From: Bacillota bacterium | GTDB taxonomy: Bacteria; Bacillota; Sulfobacillia; Sulfobacillales; Sulfobacillaceae | NCBI GenBank assembly: GCA_021820675.1 | Contig: JAKADI010000036.1 | Span: forward strand, 1-9,174 | Direction: 5' to 3' | DNA: 9,174 nucleotides | Part shown: in pieces, positions 1-5,572 of the stretch | Position numbering within the stretch: the stretch's first letter is position 1 | How the letters are laid out: every line of letters begins with the position of its first letter | Notes under the pieces: generated by a model | What the model saw: only the letters and a program-made list of their open reading frames with translations | Told to the model about the DNA's origin: nothing | Database searches by the model: none | Made by a program: the position numbers and the translations under genes

Positions 1-915
1 ATTTTGTATAAAAGTGCGAAACTCATGTTCGTTGGTATGGCCAATAATGACTTCATCGGCCGAAATAAGTTGGAATCTTGTGGTTTTCATGTTGCCTTCT
101 TGACTTAGGGACAGCAACTGATAAAGAAACTTCTCGTCAAGTTTCAGCATTTCCTGAAATTCGACTAATCCCCGGTTCGCTATATTCAATTCGCCGTCAA
201 AGCGAAAAGCTCTCGGGTCTGATTCCGAGCCGTAATGGGCTAGTCCCTGAAAATCGACGGCCCCCGTCAAGTCCGCAATATCCTGTGATTTGGGATCGGA
301 AGGTGCGTAAGTTCCCACACCAATCCTCTTATATTCGGACAGAACAATACGCTCAACCGGGACTTGACCGATACGCCCTTGATAGGTATTGCCCAAATGC
401 CATTGGCACACCGGACACAATTCTCCCTCAATGTGTATTCCCAAATCTCTCTCCCATTCGGCCCGCATGGCCGTCGGTATCAAATGAAGGGGTTCTTCAT
501 GCATTGGGCATCCTTGAATACCAAATAATTGGCCTTCCGGCGTCGCCGTGAATGATTCCAGTCCTCTCTTTAGTAAGGTCACCAAAGTCGACTTTCCCCC
601 ACTAATCGGCCCTACTAGAAGAAGAATGCGCTTTTTAACTTCAAACCCTCGGGCTGCCGGTCGCAAGTAATCCTCTACCAACGTCGTGACCGTATTCTCA
701 ATGCCATACAGAGAATCAGAAAAGAAAGGATATTTCCGTCCGTCCGAACCGATTTTTCCATGACTCATCACCATACGCCATAACCGGTGATGGGCACTTT
801 CTGCCACGTCGGGTATGGCACGAACAATATCAAGATATTGGCTAAACATTCCTGACCACTTGGGATCGACATGAACGGACTGGTTCTGAGATTGGTCTCC
901 TCGCTCAGGTAACAT
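1..915 (-). CDS. prkA: PrkA family serine protein kinase / AAA+ ATPase, N-terminal 305 residues (runs off left edge)
   Basis: PrkA proteins combine an AAA+ ATPase-like N-terminal region with a C-terminal kinase-like part. They were described as serine protein kinases acting in sporulation and stress, and later B. subtilis work argued for ATP-dependent protease activity. Translating the complement from the ATG at 915 gives an open frame to base 1, so about half of the usual ~630 residues are present. Visible signatures are a Walker A loop GPISGGKST (102-110), the family block GCPMHEEPLHLIP (135-147), a CPVC pair (C167, C170), SDPKSQDIADLTG (206-218), the Walker B-region block FDGELNIANRG (239-249) and ISADE (284-288). 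The start is set by AAGGAGG at 930-924, eight bases upstream. It lies 104 bases downstream of the corA stop on the same strand and may be cotranscribed with it. In many spore formers prkA is followed by yhbH and spoVR, which would lie outside the window. The identification is secure; the biochemical role is debated. Confidence 0.95.
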   Translation of the reverse strand, partial: MLPERGDQSQNQSVHVDPKWSGMFSQYLDIVRAIPDVAESAHHRLWRMVMSHGKIGSDGRKYPFFSDSLYGIENTVTTLVEDYLRPAARGFEVKKRILLLVGPISGGKSTLVTLLKRGLESFTATPEGQLFGIQGCPMHEEPLHLIPTAMRAEWERDLGIHIEGELCPVCQWHLGNTYQGRIGQVPVERIVLSEYKRIGVGTYAPSDPKSQDIADLTGAVDFQGLAHYGSESDPRAFRFDGELNIANRGLVEFQEMLKLDEKFLYQLLSLSQEGNMKTTRFQLISADEVIIGHTNEHEFRTFIQN

Positions 916-1019
916 GGTCTGCTCCTCCTTCATTCGGTGTTTTCTTTAGTTTCTCCATTAACGACCACATTAACCGTTTCTTGGAAATTTCCCATGCATA
1001 TCCATTGTGATGCCATGTT

Positions 1020-1961
1020 CTAATGGAACCAGTGGTGGCGTCGCATATAAACCAACAGCGCAATGGTCACCAGAAACATCACCGACAATGAGTACCAATA
1101 ACCGTAACGCCAATGGATCTCCGGGATCCAAAAGTTCATTCCGTAAATAGAAGCAATAGTGGTAGCAGGCAACGATAAAATGGATATAATTGTCAAGACC
1201 TTCATCACTTTATTGATTTCATTGGACTGCATCCCGGAAAAGGCTTCGACGATCCCCTCCAAGCCGTCGCGATAGGCTTCAATGTCGCTCAAGATTTCCT
1301 CAACTTGACTATACAAATCCTCAAAGTACGGCCGATTTTCGCGTTTAATGTAGGGAATGTGTTCTTTGAGCAGGGCAAAGATTTTTATCTCGGGGCGCAC
1401 TACGTTATACAGCCAATAAGTTTTTTTGCGCAATTTCACAATTTGAAGGGAAAGATCCGCATTGGGACGCCGCAGCAACTTGACGTGCAGCGCTTCAAAT
1501 TCTTCACCAATCCTGTGGGCTGCTTGGTAAAAATGATGCAAGTGGTTAAACAGTAAATGATAAAGGACCAAATCGAGTCCATTTTTCAGACTGTTGTCGG
1601 ACACAGCTTGGCGCCAACTGGCATCGATTAAATTATTATCTCCGTAGAAGTGTGTGGTTACCAAAAAGTGCTGACCTAGAAATATGCCTATGGGCCGGCA
1701 CACTTCGTCCGACACATCAACCCTCGGATCGGAAATCACGGCAACCATGGCATCCTCTTCAACCAAGAGTCCTGAAGGTCTCTCGTGTCCGTGCAACACC
1801 TTTTCCACGGCCACTGGGTGGGCCTGATATAAATGGTGGATAATCTCTCGCAATTGATCCCTTTCGCTCTGTTCGACATCCACCCAAAGCAAAGTTATCT
1901 CTTCAGGCCAGGCCGTTCGTGTGACCGTTTCTCCGTCAACTTTGGTGAGATATCTTGGCAC
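1020..1961 (-). CDS. corA: CorA-family magnesium/divalent cation transporter
   Basis: Member of the 2-TM-GxN (CorA) family, pentameric inner-membrane channels carrying Mg2+ and in some members Co2+, Ni2+ or Zn2+. The 313-residue product has a long soluble N-terminal domain (1-250) and the classic C-terminal end: an ion-path helix from about NEINKVMKVLT (247-257), TM1 through YGMN (273-276), a short acidic loop with E281 and TM2 (about 287-306), ending in a basic tail MRRHHWFH. The GMN signature is intact. The loop reads WIPEIHW rather than the more usual MPEL form, so substrate cannot be inferred. The frame is open upstream to a GTG at 1985, but AAGGAGG at 1976-1970 lies eight bases before the GTG at 1961, so I take 1961 as the start and drop eight residues. 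It is transcribed divergently from the YIEGIA gene and leads into prkA after 104 bases. Confidence 0.93.
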   Translation of the reverse strand: MPRYLTKVDGETVTRTAWPEEITLLWVDVEQSERDQLREIIHHLYQAHPVAVEKVLHGHERPSGLLVEEDAMVAVISDPRVDVSDEVCRPIGIFLGQHFLVTTHFYGDNNLIDASWRQAVSDNSLKNGLDLVLYHLLFNHLHHFYQAAHRIGEEFEALHVKLLRRPNADLSLQIVKLRKKTYWLYNVVRPEIKIFALLKEHIPYIKRENRPYFEDLYSQVEEILSDIEAYRDGLEGIVEAFSGMQSNEINKVMKVLTIISILSLPATTIASIYGMNFWIPEIHWRYGYWYSLSVMFLVTIALLVYMRRHHWFH

Positions 1962-1969
1962 TATCCCGT

Positions 1970-1976
1970 CCTCCTT
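1970..1976 (-). promoter_or_regulatory. Ribosome binding site that decides the corA start
   Basis: AAGGAGG on the minus strand, eight bases before GTG at 1961. It lies inside the longer frame beginning at 1985, which has no comparable site of its own, so it favours the shorter protein. Confidence 0.75.
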
Positions 1977-2037
1977 CTCCTCCACCGCAATTTGACGTTC
2001 AGCAAGGCTCTTAATCAGTGTTCCTCATGTAAATGCA

Positions 2038-2068
2038 TGTATGCCAAAACGCTAAATGATCCACAATA
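2038..2068 (+). promoter_or_regulatory. Weak candidate forespore (SigG/SigF-like) promoter for the YIEGIA unit
   Basis: TGTATG at 2038-2043 contains GTATG, which fits the B. subtilis SigG -35 pattern GHATR. After an 18-base spacer, CACAATA at 2062-2068 differs at one position from the -10 pattern CATNHTA. It would start RNA near 2075, leaving an untranslated leader of about 80 bases before the ATG at 2156. This is a by-eye match to a degenerate consensus, attractive mainly because the downstream genes belong to spore-former families. I saw no convincing SigA promoter in 1962-2155; TTGACG at 2123-2128 has no -10 at a suitable distance. Confidence 0.25.
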
Positions 2069-2155
2069 ATGGCGATTGCAGCCGAACAAGGACATAAAGA
2101 AGCGGAACCAACAAAACCAAATTTGACGAAAGTCTTAACTTTGTAGGAGGATGCT

Positions 2156-3070
2156 ATGTCAGGAAGCTCCGCACCCATCAATTGGACTCCCATGATTGTA
2201 GGATTTGCCGCAGGATTACTTGCGCGAATGATCTCTCTTAGGAGCGGCCGTTCACACTACCCGGGGTATCCCTCCGGTTATATTTCGCAAGTGGCCCTAG
2301 CGGTCATTGCCGCGATGATTGGCTCAAGTGTGCTCCCTGCTCTGATCGGAAAGCAGTTTACGGCCGCAACCTTTCTAACACTCGCCGCAACGCAGTTTCG
2401 CGATGTCAGAACCACTGAACGTCAAACCTTGGAACAAGAAGAAAAGTTGATTCTCGTATCCCGAGGTCCTGGATATATCGAAGGCATTGCCATCACTTAT
2501 GAAGCGCGAAATTATCTAAGCATGTTGGTCGCGTTATTAACTTCGACAGTCACAGAATTTGGGGGTCTTGTGGTAGGCCTCATAGGGGGTGTCATCATTC
2601 TCATCATCGGCGAAATTTTTATGTCCGGAAAACACCTTGAAGATGTCATTGATGTTCAACCCGCCAAAATCTGGTTCGACAAAGGTTCCTTACTCTATGC
2701 GGGCGAAGTGATGATGATGGAAGTAGGGTTACCTCATTCACGTGAACGCTACGAAAAAGAAGGTCTGGCCGTCGTGCTTACGCCTAAAAACGAACGGGGT
2801 CAAGCCGTATTGTGGAATATCTCCCAACGCCAAGCCATCGCCTACGAGGCGGCTACCGCTGTCGGTGTGCAAAAGGACGTTGGTTATCCGGAACAAACCC
2901 CGTTGTGCCGGATGGCCATGCCTCAGGGAACAGGGAAAGCTGGTCTTTCCATCCTACCAGTCGAGCGAGACATGAACAAATTGATCCACGCGATTAAACG
3001 TACTCCAGTCCTAGAATCGAGCAAATGGACCCGCATTACCAGTCCCGTGTTAAATCGAGAGGAGATGTAA
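2156..3070 (+). CDS. YIEGIA family membrane protein
   Basis: The 304-residue product carries the family's name-giving motif YIEGIA at 107-112 within GPGYIEGIAITYEARNY. This family is conserved in spore-forming Firmicutes and its molecular function is, to my knowledge, not established. Hydrophobic segments lie at about 11-26, 43-64 and 120-155, the last one long enough for two helices; the C-terminal half (about 156-304) is soluble and charged. There is no cleavable signal peptide. The start ATG follows TAGGAGG (2144-2150) by five bases; an ATG at 2151 is out of frame. It is followed after three bases by the small capping-subunit gene, so the two are almost certainly cotranscribed and translationally linked. 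The upstream region is shared with the divergent corA gene. Family assignment is confident; the role is unknown, and a sporulation link is inferred from taxonomic distribution and from neighbouring prkA. Confidence 0.9.
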   Translation: MSGSSAPINWTPMIVGFAAGLLARMISLRSGRSHYPGYPSGYISQVALAVIAAMIGSSVLPALIGKQFTAATFLTLAATQFRDVRTTERQTLEQEEKLILVSRGPGYIEGIAITYEARNYLSMLVALLTSTVTEFGGLVVGLIGGVIILIIGEIFMSGKHLEDVIDVQPAKIWFDKGSLLYAGEVMMMEVGLPHSRERYEKEGLAVVLTPKNERGQAVLWNISQRQAIAYEAATAVGVQKDVGYPEQTPLCRMAMPQGTGKAGLSILPVERDMNKLIHAIKRTPVLESSKWTRITSPVLNREEM

Positions 3071-3073
3071 CAT

Positions 3074-3277
3074 TTGGCTGATGCACCAACTCCTGTGATG
3101 TTCGCAATTGTCACCACAAAGAAGGATTCCGTATCTGGAGGCATGGCCCCCATCTTCATCGCCGAAGATGAACAAGAACGGGAGCGCATTGCCATGTGGC
3201 TTACCCGCATCACCAATGCTATTGTGCATGATTTACACAACGGAACCTTTATCCTGACGGTCAACCAGGGCGGTTAG
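3074..3277 (+). CDS. Capping complex subunit for YIEGIA (small protein)
   Basis: A 67-residue soluble protein starting at TTG, with GGAG at 3061-3064 inside the end of the upstream gene and a nine-base spacing. The sequence has the pattern of the small YIEGIA partner family: IVTTKKD (12-18), GGMAPIFIAEDE.ERE (22-37), then an amphipathic helix and a HDL.NGTFI block (about 52-60). It has no membrane segment or signal peptide. The three-base gap to the YIEGIA gene and the overlapping ribosome binding site indicate coupled translation, as expected for partners in one complex. The annotation name implies that it caps the YIEGIA membrane protein; the sequence itself shows only family resemblance and adjacency. 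The function is unknown. Confidence 0.8.
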   Translation: MADAPTPVMFAIVTTKKDSVSGGMAPIFIAEDEQERERIAMWLTRITNAIVHDLHNGTFILTVNQGG

Positions 3278-3296
3278 TGGCGTTCTCTTCATATTT

Positions 3297-3328
3297 CTGA
3301 TACCATTAAATTGCACTCATGGTATCAG
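3297..3328 (+). promoter_or_regulatory. Perfect 10-bp inverted repeat reaching into the nitroreductase ribosome binding site
   Basis: CTGATACCAT (3297-3306) and ATGGTATCAG (3319-3328) are exact reverse complements around a 12-base spacer. The right arm shares two bases with the AGGAGG Shine-Dalgarno (3327-3332). As RNA, the stem could extend by U3296-G3329, U3295-A3330 and U3294-G3331, burying most of that site. The left arm also holds an extended -10-like TGATACCAT. It could therefore be a repressor operator over the promoter, or a hairpin controlling translation. It is unlikely to be a terminator, because the stem is AT-rich and no T-run follows. Confidence 0.6.
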
Positions 3329-3343
3329 GAGGCCCGTTCACTG

Positions 3344-3907
3344 ATGGATCTTTATGAGGGACTTATTAGCCGCCGCACTATCCACCGTTTTGACAATAAA
3401 CCCGTTTCTGATGACGTTATCCGTCTGATGCTGAATGCCGCCATCCAGGCTCCGAACCACCATCTTAGTGAGCCATGGCGGTTTGTTGTTATCCGAGGGT
3501 CAAGTCTTAAAGATCTGGCTCATTACCGATATGAAGTGGCCCTGGCAAAGGCACGAAAACAGAACCGCCCTCAGGCTGAACGCATTGCCACTCAGGCCCG
3601 GGAAGACTATGCCATGCTTAGCGTGGTCATCGCTGTCGTCCAAATGCTCTCGGACGATCCTTATCGCCAACTCGAAGATTATGCAGCCGTGAGCTGTGCC
3701 ACCTATGCGATGACCTTGGCAGCGTGGAATCTAGGCGTTGGCACATACTGGGGAACAGGCGCCATTACCCGTTACCCACCTGCCCTCCAACTCTGCCAAG
3801 TTTCCAACGATGAACGCATCGTCGCTTTTCTTCGCGTGGGTTATCCAGCGGTTGTTCCTCATGTTCCCCGCGTTCCAGCCGAAGAGAAGACCTTATGGCT
3901 CATATAA
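3344..3907 (+). CDS. Nitroreductase family FMN-dependent oxidoreductase
   Basis: Nitroreductase-fold enzymes are dimeric FMN proteins that pass electrons from NAD(P)H to nitroaromatics, quinones, flavins or other acceptors. The 187-residue product shows the standard signatures: SRRTIHRF (9-16) for FMN phosphate binding, APNHHLSEPWRFVVI (36-50), the helix LEDYAAVSCATYAMTLAAW (110-128), GVGTYWGTGA (131-140) and LRVGYP (163-168). The arrangement is closest to YdjA-like members by motif style; I do not see enough to call it BluB. The frame is open upstream to a TTG at 3311, but AGGAGG (3327-3332) places the start at ATG 3344 with an 11-base spacing. It is followed 29 bases later by a corrinoid adenosyltransferase, so a role in reducing cobalamin is conceivable, but substrate is not visible in the sequence. 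The upstream inverted repeat suggests regulated expression. Confidence 0.88.
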   Translation: MDLYEGLISRRTIHRFDNKPVSDDVIRLMLNAAIQAPNHHLSEPWRFVVIRGSSLKDLAHYRYEVALAKARKQNRPQAERIATQAREDYAMLSVVIAVVQMLSDDPYRQLEDYAAVSCATYAMTLAAWNLGVGTYWGTGAITRYPPALQLCQVSNDERIVAFLRVGYPAVVPHVPRVPAEEKTLWLI

Positions 3908-3936
3908 TTGGCCACCAATACAAAAAGGAGGTATTC

Positions 3937-4515
3937 ATGCCAAGTCGCATTTATACCCGTAACGGCGATGGCGGAGTAACACGCCTTAGCTCCGGCCACA
4001 AAATTGAAAAACATTCACAGAGGGTTACCTCCTACGGGACCCTCTATGAATTGAATGCCTTCGTCGGTCAGGCCCGATCATGCCTCATTCAATTCCGACC
4101 CACCCCGACGCACGAAACCTGGCAGATGCTCGAACAGTTTTTGCATGATCTTCAACATCGCCTTTTTATGGTTGGGCGCGATCTGTCGACTACGGGTACA
4201 GACAAAGTCTCGACACCCGACGCCCTAACCCAAAAACTTGAACAGTTAGCCGATCAGTTACGCAATAATACCCCCCCCTGGAAACCCTTTACGATTCCGG
4301 AAGGAAATCTCGCCGCAACAAGTCTTTACATCGCAACAACAGTCTGTCGGCGAGCCGAACGGGAAATTTGGACTCTAAACAAAATAGAAAAGGTCCCCCA
4401 TAGCGTCCTAACCTTTATAAATCGTTTGTCAGACGTCCTGTTTGCCGCTGCGCGATATACTAATGCCACGTTGGGCATCCACGAAGAGCCTGCAGGCTTA
4501 CCAGAAATTTTTTAG
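3937..4515 (+). CDS. PduO-type ATP:cob(I)alamin adenosyltransferase, divergent at conserved positions
   Basis: PduO-type enzymes are trimers that transfer the adenosyl group of ATP to Co(I) corrinoid to make adenosylcobalamin. The 192-residue product has the N-terminal ATP loop YTRNGDGGVTRL (6-17), RV.SYG..YELNA (29-41), LFMVGRDLST (76-85), the helix TTVCRRAER (134-142) and INRLSDVLF.AAR (161-173). Two conserved spots differ: the usual VDELN aspartate is Tyr37, and the usual F.LPGG motif reads FTIPEG with Glu122. In the Lactobacillus PduO enzyme the equivalent aspartate forms a salt bridge with an arginine of the CRRAER helix. The protein may be active with altered properties or be a specialised paralog. 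AAGGAGG (3925-3931) sets the ATG at 3937; an in-frame ATG at 3895 lies inside the upstream gene. An eight-C run at 4271-4278 lies within the frame. It probably shares an operon with the nitroreductase. Confidence 0.88.
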   Translation: MPSRIYTRNGDGGVTRLSSGHKIEKHSQRVTSYGTLYELNAFVGQARSCLIQFRPTPTHETWQMLEQFLHDLQHRLFMVGRDLSTTGTDKVSTPDALTQKLEQLADQLRNNTPPWKPFTIPEGNLAATSLYIATTVCRRAEREIWTLNKIEKVPHSVLTFINRLSDVLFAAARYTNATLGIHEEPAGLPEIF

Positions 4516-4543
4516 AGGGGACGCCGCACTCCATCCCCTCTAA
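4512..4543 (+). terminator. Hairpin overlapping the adenosyltransferase stop, possible terminator
   Basis: TTAGAGGGGA (4512-4521) and TCCCCTCTAA (4534-4543) form a perfect 10-bp stem with a 12-base loop, starting at the TAG stop codon. The stem is GC-rich in its inner half, but only TTCCGCT follows, so a canonical U-tract is missing. It could be a weak or factor-assisted terminator or a stabilising 3' end structure for the nitroreductase-adenosyltransferase message. Confidence 0.5.
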
Positions 4544-4563
4544 TTCCGCTCTATCACACGATC

Positions 4564-4592
4564 GTGACAACTCTGACCAGTCTCGTTAGTAT
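4564..4592 (+). promoter_or_regulatory. Candidate SigA-type promoter for the small membrane protein gene
   Basis: GTGACA (4564-4569), 17-base spacer, TAGTAT (4587-4592). The -35 overlaps the 10-bp palindrome CACGATCGTG (4557-4566), which could be an operator. A second possibility nearer the gene is TTGGCC (4617-4622), 18 bases, TATATA (4641-4646). Neither is decisive; the rest of 4544-4681 shows nothing else I can name. Confidence 0.3.
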
Positions 4593-4684
4593 CATCTTTC
4601 ATAAAACGTCTCTCTTTGGCCATATGGGCCGCATTCGCCTTATATATTTTCCGTTCCCGGAGATATTAGACATCAAAAGGAGTG

Positions 4685-5035
4685 TTGTCCATTAATGCGT
4701 TAACGTTCCAAAAGGCCATTACCGCCCTGACTCTAGTCACTATCATATGGCTCGCCACGCCCCTTCCCTATGGCCATATGGGCATCACCAACCGGACCAT
4801 GCTGGCCACACTTATCGCAGGGATTAGTGTCGGGGCAATGGGCGCAATAATCGACTTATTAATCGGTTACCGCATGATACGTTTCGAGCGCTTCCTCATG
4901 TGGGTGACCGTCACGGTCATAGACGCATATCTCGTCTCAGTCATCATCCCCGGCGTTCAAATTCCCGCCGTATCCATAGCTCTAACTGCCTTAACAACGG
5001 CCTTGGTAGAAATTCTTATGCCGGCACGGGTGTAA
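4685..5035 (+). CDS. Small integral membrane protein, possibly DUF2512/YndM-like
   Basis: About 116 residues, almost entirely hydrophobic, with four likely membrane helices (roughly residues 10-28, 38-60, 70-91 and 94-111) and few charges. The order of helices and the short polar joins GYRMIRFERF and VIDAYLVSVIIPG resemble the YndM/DUF2512 family of small four-helix proteins in spore formers, but I see no diagnostic motif, so this is a guess. The start is uncertain. AAAAGGAG at 4674-4681 touches a GTG at 4682 with no spacing, is three bases from TTG at 4685 and nine bases from an ATT at 4691; the ATG at 4695 is out of frame and stops after two codons. I chose TTG 4685. The gene ends exactly where the convergent minus-strand gene ends, with no base between the stop codons. 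No function can be given. Confidence 0.65.
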   Translation: MSINALTFQKAITALTLVTIIWLATPLPYGHMGITNRTMLATLIAGISVGAMGAIIDLLIGYRMIRFERFLMWVTVTVIDAYLVSVIIPGVQIPAVSIALTALTTALVEILMPARV

Positions 5036-5042
5036 TCACACC
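5029..5042. terminator. Short hairpin across the two convergent stop codons
   Basis: GGTGT (5029-5033) and ACACC (5038-5042) pair around AATC, covering TAA of the plus gene (5033-5035) and TGA of the minus gene (5038-5036). The stem is only five base pairs and no T-run follows on either strand, so terminator function is weakly supported. Confidence 0.25.
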
Positions 5043-5572
5043 TCAAACAAAGGCAACCGAGAACGCCCCACCACCAAACTTAACCATAACGCAGCCAGTC
5101 CCAACCACACCAATCCCAACATGAGATGGGGCAATTGGATGATCAACCCCACTCCCAGCGCGAGCGAATACCACGGGATGATCCGTCCTGCCCAAAAGTG
5201 AAAACAATGCGTCTCTTTAGCGGCCATAATAGCTGTAGCAGCCAATGACAATGCCCATCCTCCCAATGCCCAAAACGGCCATACCAAGAGACCGGCTACA
5301 ACTAGCGCCCGAACCATCCAGCGCCACTCTTTGAGCCAAACAAGAAACGTCCAGCCGGCAACCACTATCGCCACACTTAGCCACCCTTGCATCCAAAACT
5401 CCAAGGGCCGGCTTTCCATAAATTGACCTAGCGCTTCCCCCGTTAACCCGACAACCAACAGAATCAAACTCCAGCGGTAAACTTTATCGCGTTTTGCCGG
5501 ATAAGGAGGCATACTAATTCCCGGCGGTGGAACCAAATGCTGAATGAGTTCTTCACGTGATATCTTGCTCAA
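5036..5572 (-). CDS. Integral membrane protein, DUF2301-like, coupled to dnaE
   Basis: A 178-residue protein with a short charged N-terminus (about 1-30, containing VPPPGISMPPYPAKRDK) followed by some six hydrophobic segments, starting at YRWSLILLVVGL and ending near SLVVGRSRLPLFEV. The segment AAKETHCFHFWAG, between the fourth and fifth hydrophobic stretches, resembles the AxKExxCF signature I associate with DUF2301 membrane proteins; family confidence is moderate and function is unknown. The frame is open to a GTG at 5581, but I prefer TTG at 5572-5570: it overlaps the dnaE stop TGA (5571-5569) as TTGA, and GAGG (5585-5582) sits nine bases before it. That arrangement implies translation coupled to dnaE and membership of the typA-dnaE transcript. 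Whether it has anything to do with replication cannot be told from sequence. Tail-to-tail with the plus-strand membrane protein gene. Confidence 0.7.
   Translation of the reverse strand: MSKISREELIQHLVPPPGISMPPYPAKRDKVYRWSLILLVVGLTGEALGQFMESRPLEFWMQGWLSVAIVVAGWTFLVWLKEWRWMVRALVVAGLLVWPFWALGGWALSLAATAIMAAKETHCFHFWAGRIIPWYSLALGVGLIIQLPHLMLGLVWLGLAALWLSLVVGRSRLPLFEV

Noticed and set aside
78..551. A 157-codon plus-strand open frame
   Set aside because: It lies fully antisense to the PrkA coding region, whose motifs (Walker A, CPVC) are unambiguous.
983..992. Palindrome GGAAATTTCC between corA and prkA
   Set aside because: Only ten bases with no extension, promoter context or second copy; probably chance.
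1989..2128. Direct repeat AATTTGACG at 1989-1997 and 2120-2128, considered as paired promoter -35 boxes
   Set aside because: Neither copy has a plausible -10 at 16-18 bases; nine bases in an AT-rich intergenic region is weak evidence.
2923..3264. A 113-codon minus-strand open frame
   Set aside because: Antisense to the YIEGIA gene and the capping subunit, with no family resemblance.
3297..3328. The inverted repeat read as a terminator of the YIEGIA unit
   Set aside because: The stem is AT-rich, the loop is 12 bases and no T-run follows; overlap with the next ribosome binding site fits regulation better.
3344..3907. Nitroreductase gene read as BluB (dimethylbenzimidazole synthase)
   Set aside because: It is shorter than BluB and I cannot see the BluB-specific lid and active-site pattern; only the general flavin fold is supported.
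4271..4278. Run of eight C inside the adenosyltransferase gene, considered as a phase-variable tract or frameshift
   Set aside because: The frame is intact and family motifs are in register on both sides; the tract is short for slippage-driven switching.
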